Assembly (NCBI RefSeq): GCF_002575655.3
Contig: NC_053037.3
Location: forward strand, 250,947,135 to 251,011,134
DNA: 64,000 bases
Direction of reading: 5' to 3'
Origin: Aegilops tauschii subsp. strangulata
Lineage: Eukaryota; Streptophyta; Magnoliopsida; Poales; Poaceae
Shown here: in pieces, positions 57,562 through 64,000 of the stretch
How positions within the stretch are numbered: position 1 is the stretch's first letter
How the letters are laid out: each line of letters opens with the position of its first letter
Made by a program: the position numbers and the translations under genes
The notes under the pieces: generated by a model
What the model was told of the DNA's origin: nothing
Databases searched by the model: none
The model's input: the letters and a program-made list of their open reading frames with translations, nothing else

Positions 57562-60409
57562 GATATATCATGTGAGAGGCATGAGCATATATGTCATCAA
57601 CCCAAGAAAGCGAGTAATGGAACATGGGTGATGCAACAAAGCAAGCAATCATAGAGATCAAGTCAAGCAAGCTAGTAGTGCGAAGATGCAACGTACTAGA
57701 AGGAATCATGGCAAACATGTCATGTGTGCAAATAGTGGGCATATATAATGCACATGACATTTCACAAGCATAAAGGCAAGATATGAGCAAAATAGCATCA
57801 ATAGCATGGGGCACATGATAAACATGGCAATAGCAACAAGGATCTCCACCAAGCATGCAAATACACATAGGAGTATCATAATGGTGAATCATGGGTAAGA
57901 GCAAGCAAGGGTCACAATTGCATGGCAAAATCATAGAAAGAGGCATAGCATGCAAAGTGAACACGGGAAAATGGACATAACATAACAAGTGATATATAGC
58001 CCAAAGCCGTGTGAGAGCCAAGTAAAAGGAATGCGCGAAGTCATTGCACGAAGGGGATGGTGGGAAGGACAATCCACGGGATCCCAAGTCATCTTTGCTC
58101 TCAAGAGCTCGTTTCGTCAACTCATGGGATTGTGAGGTTGACGAGTGTTCATAAGTACCTACACAAAACAAAGACAAAGGGAAAATTGTGTGTGCGTGGT
58201 AGATGTACACATCATCCATCATGATGCATACGTGCTTGTGTCGGTTAGCACAAAATAGCCAATGCTCAAATAAATGAGATGCGTGATATAGAAACATGTC
58301 ATCCATCATGATAGGTTTGGTGTTATGTATAGCATAATGGAGACTCAAAGGATGTAATGCATCATGGGAAATATGTAGAGCATTGTTATTCATGGAATGC
58401 ATATGGTGCACGCAATTATGGGAATCATGCAAAGTATGGAATGCATCAAAATCTCCTAATATGTATGAGGAAACTATGGGGGTCTCCTCATGAGCATTAG
58501 TGGAAACATCCCATGGAGAATATTTACAACATCCAAAACAATTCATATTTGGAACAATGTGATCATGGCATGGTATAGTAGATGAATTGCACAAATCATG
58601 TAAAGGAAACATAGCAATATCATCACATGAAAAACAAAAGCCAATGACCATCATCTCGTCATCTATGCCATAAGTGCAAATGGGATGTATTTTAATGTGG
58701 CATGCATAGTCACTATGTTGAGATTGAAATGAAACAATATGGGAGATCTCACTCATAGCATATGACAAGTTCAAAGGATTGTCAAACATGAAGTGACCAA
58801 TAGAATTTTCACATGATATCCTATGGAGCATAGCATCACAACTAGGAAACTCAACATGCTCATCATCATATTCATCATAAATGGGTAAGTCATGACATGA
58901 AGAAGTCGCACTAGCATGAAGCATGGTAATAGGTGTGTCCTCATCATGCAAACAATCATTGGTGAGATAGTCCACTAGTGGGACAAGAGAAGCACCATCA
59001 CCTATGTTACCTTTGGAGCGTAGCTCATGTGTTGTAGGTGAGGTTGCAACTTGATGGTACCATGTGGGGGGTTCATCATTGTCCACCATGGCCATCGTCG
59101 TCTCCATTGGAGGTATGGACTCGTCGAGGATAGGCATGTCGTCATGTCGGAGACCTAGCACCAAAGTAAACACACTCGGAGTAGAGGTTAAGTCGTTAGA
59201 AATCATAGTGGTCTCACGTGCCGTGTCAACTACCTCACTCACTAAGTGTTGTGGCTCACTCACTCCCGGTAAGATGCTCTCACTCATATGGTTGGTGGAG
59301 TCACTCAAATGGCACTCAACCTCACATAGGATGTGTGGCATGCTCTCATGTGTGGGGCTAGTGGTGGTCACACTCATCCTCTCATAGGAAATGCACTCAA
59401 TGTCATATATGGTGGAGTCACTCATGTCACTCATGGCTGGGTGGCTCTCCTCACATGGCAATTGGGTCATCTCATGATATGTGGGTGTCGGAGAGATGTT
59501 GGTGCAAATGTCTCCATGCTCAACTCCTATCGCCGCCTTGGTTGAAGGGATAGTCCCATGCTCAACCTTCTTGTCATCGTCTTGTTGTTGGAGGCCCATA
59601 TGATGTGGCACCTCGTAGCTCGTCTCCATGATCGAAGGGAATTTCCCATGCTCGGCCATCTTCTTTGAGGGACTTCCAAAGATGGAAGTGTCGCCCTCGC
59701 TCGTAGGTGGTCGCCTTGTTGTTGAAGATGTTGATGTAGGCGAACTCATGGGAAGTAGGCGAAGATGCCGTACGTCCAAAGGCGAAGATGCCTTGAGAAC
59801 ACTTGGCGAAGATGCCAAAGTGGTTGGTGTAGCCGTAGCTCCGTTTTGGTGGTGCTCGTCTCGCGGTCTTCTCTTGTGCTCATGAAGCTTGGACTTGGCG
59901 TGAAGTAGAGCTCGTTGGGACTTGTGCATTTGCGTTTGTGGAGCATCTTCATGTTGATGATGTCGTTGTCGTACTTGAGCTCGTAGTAGATGTCGTTCGT
60001 CGTCGTCGTGCACATGATGCTTGGAGGTGTCTCGCCCTTCATGACGATGTTGGCGATGGTCGCCATGGAGATGTGGACGTGGACGACTTGCGCTTGCATC
60101 TTGTTTGCGCTCCGAAGATGATCGACTTGCTCGCCGCCGCCTTGAGGATGATGAAGGGGAAGAAGACTTGTAGTCGGCCACCATGTCACGTAGTTGATCC
60201 TTTAGCTCGCCCAACTTGGTGTCGATGTAGTCCCTTTTCCTTGCTTCGGAGTGGTGTATGTCGATGGCAAGGTTGTCGAGGCGCTCTCGCAAGGTAGATT
60301 CTGTTCCTTGCATTTGTCGTTGTAGATCGAAGATGGACGCTTTGGTGATGTAGTTGTTCGCGCCGTCGTTGTTGTCGAAGACCGGAGATGAAATGCCTTG
60401 CCTATCCAT
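57527..60409 (-). CDS. E2 hypothetical protein, about 960 aa, coiled coil then Ser/Arg, His-rich and Cys/His/Met-rich regions
   Basis: Start MDRQGISSPVF at 60409 (an ATG one codon upstream is also open). Residues 30-75 look like a coiled coil (heptad-like, ending ELKDQLRDMVADY). About 77-97 is a Ser/Arg tract (SSSSRRRRASRSSSERK). About 100-190 is rich in His, Arg and Asp. The rest is rich in Ser, Thr, Met, His and Cys with repeated DYxxH-like words. It occupies the position of gag-pol after the leader. No knuckle, protease, RT or integrase motif could be found. The frame is shared with E1 over its first ~480 codons, which argues that it was translated in the common ancestor. The N-terminus could be a derived gag. 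Function unknown. Confidence 0.6.
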   Translation of the reverse strand: MDRQGISSPVFDNNDGANNYITKASIFDLQRQMQGTESTLRERLDNLAIDIHHSEARKRDYIDTKLGELKDQLRDMVADYKSSSPSSSSRRRRASRSSSERKQDASASRPRPHLHGDHRQHRHEGRDTSKHHVHDDDERHLLRAQVRQRHHQHEDAPQTQMHKSQRALLHAKSKLHEHKRRPRDEHHQNGATATPTTLASSPSVLKASSPLDVRHLRLLPMSSPTSTSSTTRRPPTSEGDTSIFGSPSKKMAEHGKFPSIMETSYEVPHHMGLQQQDDDKKVEHGTIPSTKAAIGVEHGDICTNISPTPTYHEMTQLPCEESHPAMSDMSDSTIYDIECISYERMSVTTTSPTHESMPHILCEVECHLSDSTNHMSESILPGVSEPQHLVSEVVDTARETTMISNDLTSTPSVFTLVLGLRHDDMPILDESIPPMETTMAMVDNDEPPTWYHQVATSPTTHELRSKGNIGDGASLVPLVDYLTNDCLHDEDTPITMLHASATSSCHDLPIYDEYDDEHVEFPSCDAMLHRISCENSIGHFMFDNPLNLSYAMSEISHIVSFQSQHSDYACHIKIHPICTYGIDDEMMVIGFCFSCDDIAMFPLHDLCNSSTIPCHDHIVPNMNCFGCCKYSPWDVSTNAHEETPIVSSYILGDFDAFHTLHDSHNCVHHMHSMNNNALHISHDALHPLSLHYAIHNTKPIMMDDMFLYHASHLFEHWLFCANRHKHVCIMMDDVYIYHAHTIFPLSLFCVGTYEHSSTSQSHELTKRALESKDDLGSRGLSFPPSPSCNDFAHSFYLALTRLWAIYHLLCYVHFPVFTLHAMPLSMILPCNCDPCLLLPMIHHYDTPMCICMLGGDPCCYCHVYHVPHAIDAILLISCLYACEMSCALYMPTICTHDMFAMIPSSTLHLRTTSLLDLISMIACFVASPMFHYSLSWVDDIYAHASHMIYLVYCHLPPIYA

Positions 60410-62304
60410 CACAAGACTCGAGCAAATATGAGTGGGAGAAAGAGAAGAACTTATACCAAATGTACCTTGACCGATGTTGAAGATGGATCAATGATCACTC
60501 AATGTGTAACAAGGAAATAGCACAATTGGTACCAATTCTTGTCGGTTTCTCACACCTACACAAATAAGGCTTATGGTGGAGCTTGGTGAGGATAGTGGCA
60601 CAAAAATTTGATGCAAAATGTTAGCAAGAGTCAATAATGTTGAAAAAGATTCACAAATTCGCAAGTGAAACAAGTAGACCAATAGCAAAGAATGGCACAC
60701 GGAAACACACACACAGATAGATAAATGGGGTCGTGCAACCAAGGAGTGAGCACAAAATGTGGAGTCCACGGAAAACACTCGTGTTGCACAACTCAAGAGA
60801 GACGCTAGCACGATTGCTCAAAAGGCGGATGCGACACTTGTGCACAACCTATGATATGCAAAATGGATAAACTTTCTATCCCAAGTATGCTATGTATGTA
60901 TGGTTCCCGGTGTTCGCTCAAGATGATCCAAGATGATCGGATATGACAATCTTATATGCAATGTGGTATGATGCTATGGCACTTGCTTACAAGCTTCTTT
61001 GCTCTTCTCTTTTGCTTGAAAGCTTATTCTTTTTTTGTATGGCCACTTTGCAAAATGCACAAACCAAGATAGCAATTGTGTATATGAGGGAACAATCTTG
61101 TGACACAAGGGATGATATGATACCAATATGATATGGTATGTATGCAATGGAAGGTATAGATCACTAATGTGCACAAGTAACGTTGTCGGCAATACTCAAG
61201 TGGCTAGTCTCGATAGGCAAGTGACGCAAAATGGGCTAGGGGTTAACAATGCAATGTGCAAGGGAATATACAATGGAGGGATACCACGATACCAAGATGA
61301 TATGGAGGTTACCATCCGAGGCAATGATGAGTGGCGGTGATCTTGATGGAGATACCAAGATAATGGATACTTGTCCCTAAGTAGCCGAAACACCTTAGGA
61401 AACGGAAAAACCGCGAACTCAAAATCTCAAATGTCAAATGTCAAATGGTGGTAGCAGGGTGTGGAGGTGGTTGCGGAAGCTCAATGGGATTGCGAAAATG
61501 CAATGATTGGTTTTGGGACGCAATGCGGAAGTGGAGGGTAAGGTGGTGAACTATACACGGTGTCGGAATTGGAAGCACGGTCCCTAAGTAGCCGAAACAC
61601 CTTAGGAGACGCAACTCACAACACAAACAAATTTGGGTTAAGTTAGGGTGGCGGAAGTGTATGGTGGGTAAGCCTATGCGGAAGTTATGGTGGTGGTTGA
61701 TGAAGAAGCAACCGTCCCTAAGTAGCCTAAACACCTTAGGAGACTCGAATCACAACTCAAACAACCACAAATGCTATGGGGAACAAAATTGGTGAGGTTG
61801 CGGAAGTCGGTGGTGGTTATGCGGAAGTTATGGTGGAAGCCCTAGGCAAAGATGCCAAAGTGCCAAAAATTTGATGGAGTCAAATGGGGATGGGACCTAT
61901 CTAGGTGGATAGAGGATGTCAATAGCTACTCAACGAGCTAAAGAACGCGAAAATCGGACTCCGGATGTGGAAGTTATGCACAAAACGGTGAAACGGAAAA
62001 GCTGAAATGTACAGGGATCGGACATCCGGGGCTTTGGCCGGATTTCCGGGACCTGATGTCCAGAACCTTGCGCGAAAATGCGCTCCAGGAGCCGGATGTC
62101 CGGGGCTACGGGCCGGATGTCCGGGCTCCAAATCCGAGGATGAACTCGAGCAAATCCACGGATCAAGATCAACAAAACACCATCAAACCAACAAATCACA
62201 AAAAAAATTTGGGGCTATTTTTGGTGGGGATTTTCGAATTTTGGGACAAAATCAACAAAACTAGGCTAGAAAACACAACGGGGAGGCTCCGAAATCGTGA
62301 TCAA
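60410..62304 (-). other. E2 leader with conserved hairpins and palindromes
   Basis: Three copies of CCTAAG-N12-CTTAGG (61376-61399, 61583-61606, 61717-61740), one with a single loop change, and four palindromes of the E2 type (62019-62126). Colinear with the E1 leader. Confidence 0.7.
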
Positions 62305-62323
62305 CGTGGCTCTGATACCAAGA

Positions 62324-63305
62324 TGATGTAGGGCGGAACCCTAGGTGACCGATCTTTCATGAAAGGAGCGGATCCCAAAGAGGAACTCGAAGAACACGAG
62401 GGGGAACACGAGGGAAAACACGAGAGAATCACTCAACCAACAAGAATAGATCACACATGCGCTAGATCGATGAACACAAAGGTAAGATACAAGATCCAAA
62501 TCCAACAAAGGACGATACAAAGGTAACCGATTCTTCTCCGTAAGGAGGTCTTGATGGGGGTCTTCTCCGTAAGGAGGTCTTGAATCCATGGTGGATCTTC
62601 TCCGTAGAGGGGCCGCGGTCTCTCTCGTGGAGTAGATCCGTAATGGATGAGCAAAGCTCTATCTCACATATGAGCTAATCCTTTGCTAACCCTAAAACGT
62701 AGGTGGAGGGGGAGTATATATAGTCTAAGGGACGAAGGGGTACATGGGCCTCGGCGCAGATGCGCTGCACGCAGGCAAGAGGGGGCCGGATGTCCGGGCG
62801 ACGGGCCGGATGTTCGGGCTTTCACGAGACGTCGGATGTCCGGGCGCTGGGGCCGGATGTCCGGGCTGGCAGGGTCCAGCTTCTGTGATGGGGCGCCGGA
62901 TTTCCGGGAGCTGGGCCGGATGTCCGGCGGCTCGCGACGGGCCGGATGTCCGGGCCTGGGGGCCGGATGTCCGGGATGACTTGGTTCAGCTTCGGGTGTC
63001 TTATGTGATGGGCGCCGGATTTCCGGGGGTCGGGCCGGATGTCCGGGCTGGGGCCGGATGTCCGGGGCCTGTAGCAGTTGTCTCTTCTTCCTTCTCCTTC
63101 CTTTGCTTCCGCGCACGCTTGGCCTTGGTCCTTGGGTTCTCCATGGTCTCCTCGGGTGTACCTGAGTATGAACAATGTCCGCGCTTGAAGTAGCATCCAT
63201 GTCTTGCATGCGGAAAGGGAATATTCGGAAAGGAGCGAGTTCACCTTAGGTCCAATGGCGTAGGCTCGAGTGTACATGAGGATGATCGTCGGATGCTCCG
63301 CATCA
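62324..63305 (-). repeat. E2 5' LTR
   Basis: 982 bp, 42 bp longer than the 3' LTR mainly because of two extra palindrome units (near 62800 and 62960). Confidence 0.88.
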
Positions 63306-63310
63306 GCAGA

Positions 63311-64000
63311 GCGCCCCGTTCGGCCAGACCACAACGTTCAAAGATCGTGGCTCGACTTACACCCCATTATCTGTGCGAAAATCGGCAGATATCGGATAGG
63401 GGGTCCCAAGCTAAGGGTCTAGGAATAATGGTAACAGGGAACAAGGGAGATGATATTTACCCAGGTTTGGGCCCTCTCGAAAAGGTAAAACACTATGTCC
63501 TGCTTTAGTTGTATTGATTCGATGGGGTACAGAGTACATAGATGATCTACCTTGAGATCGGATGATTGTGTTCTAAACTCTAAGGCGTGTTATCGTATCC
63601 GTAAAGACTAAACCCCCCGGCTTATATATGCACCGAGGGTATCTAGGTTACACATATGGTCGGTTGCCAACTAGGAATAAACACGCCGACTACTAGAACT
63701 TTCCTTGAAGTGTACGTTAAGTCTTTGGAAGTTTCCATCTTGCTCATGCCGAGGGTCACATCTTTGGTAGTCCTTCCTCCAGTGGTCGGTGGGTCATCAG
63801 CCTGGTCCATGGATGGCAGATCGTATAGGTTGATACCCCTTAGTCCAGGATACCCTCAGTAGCACCTAAATTGGGTTTCAAAGCCGAGGACAACAGCTCC
63901 CTCATTGGAATGGCTTATTTCGCGACGTCTTCGGCTTGGGAGGCAAGTTCCTCCTTTGTCTGTTCGTGTTTAGATCTGAGGTCTACAAAACATCGTCGGT
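63311..64000 (-). mobile_element. Fragment of another LTR retrotransposon, running off the right edge
   Basis: 63370-63858 has the look of a gypsy LTR in minus orientation: plus-strand end 'ggataccctca' (TGAGGGTATCC in its own sense), and a reversed TATA tract 'cttatatatgc' (63621). Beyond 63858 the internal region would begin. The left boundary is not resolved, and no coding domain is within the window. Confidence 0.5.

Larger units (their letters stand above)
55352..63305 (-). mobile_element. E2: LTR retrotransposon with atypical long ORF, sister of E1
   Basis: LTRs at 55352-56291 (940 bp) and 62324-63305 (982 bp), perfect TSD GCAGA (55347-55351 and 63306-63310). The primer-binding site TGGTATCAGAGCCACG (62320-62305) matches initiator tRNA-Met type. 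The polypurine tract AAGGGAGGGGAGA abuts the 3' LTR at 56292. Internal sequence and leader are colinear with E1, while the central U3 part of the LTR is different. It encodes one long protein and has no recognisable protease, RT, RNase H or integrase, so it must depend on enzymes from elsewhere. Confidence 0.88.

Noticed and set aside
56605..60412. E2 ORF as an endogenous pararetrovirus or gag-pol polyprotein
   Set aside because: No movement-protein, coat, protease, RT, RNase H or integrase motif seen; LTRs, TSD, primer site and polypurine tract identify an LTR retrotransposon.

Overview
This window is nuclear DNA of a large-genome grass, most likely a Triticeae species (wheat, Aegilops or barley relatives). 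There is one plausible host gene, an intron-containing PLP enzyme of the plant L-cysteine desulfhydrase family on the minus strand. It sits between two thick clusters of nested transposable elements. Nothing bacterial, viral-episomal or organellar was seen. Most long reading frames are retroelement polyproteins with stops, frameshifts or insertions.

Left cluster (1-37381). The outer shell is the 3' remnant of a chromodomain gypsy element (36628-37381). A Ty1/copia element (6689-36627, LTR ends TGTTGGA...TCCAACA) was inserted into it and was then split by later insertions, several with readable target-site duplications (TSDs). These are a coding-poor LTR element N1 (7303-14434, TSD GATAC/GATAA), a solo LTR (17320-18830, TSD TAGTC), a full gypsy element of 'family B' (18988-26868, TSD GAGAC), a second coding-poor LTR element N2 (27282-33867, TSD CTTTG) and a hAT element (34744-36552, TSD TTTCCAGC). 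The hAT carries its own family-B solo LTR (TSD CAAGT). The far left (1-6688) is an inverted family-B 5' end, a family-A gypsy pol fragment and a family-B 3' end fused to it.

Gene island (37382-41990). The L-cysteine desulfhydrase-like gene has a long first coding exon (40471-41859). A short terminal exon at 37842-37859 is inferred. The intron holds a LINE 3' end, MITE remnants and small tandem duplications. A PIF/Harbinger-type element (H1, 41991-51401, TSD TAA) landed 131 bp upstream of the start codon.

Right cluster (41991-64000). H1 carries a TATA-driven, now broken gene. That gene was split by an LTR element, E1 (42859-50447, TSD GGGCG). A second Harbinger relic (H2) carries a decayed Myb-like ORF1. 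Next comes E2 (55352-63305, TSD GCAGA), a sister of E1, and the window ends in another LTR. E1 and E2 are the most unusual objects here. They lack recognisable gag-pol domains and encode a long His/Cys/Met-rich protein. Their U3 regions and 5' leaders carry arrays of short palindromes, and the palindrome sequence differs between the two elements yet matches within each one. N2 is also unusual: it appears to be primed by tRNA-Lys, carries a tRNA-Lys(CTT)-like sequence inside it, and has repeated hairpin modules beside PPT-like motifs.
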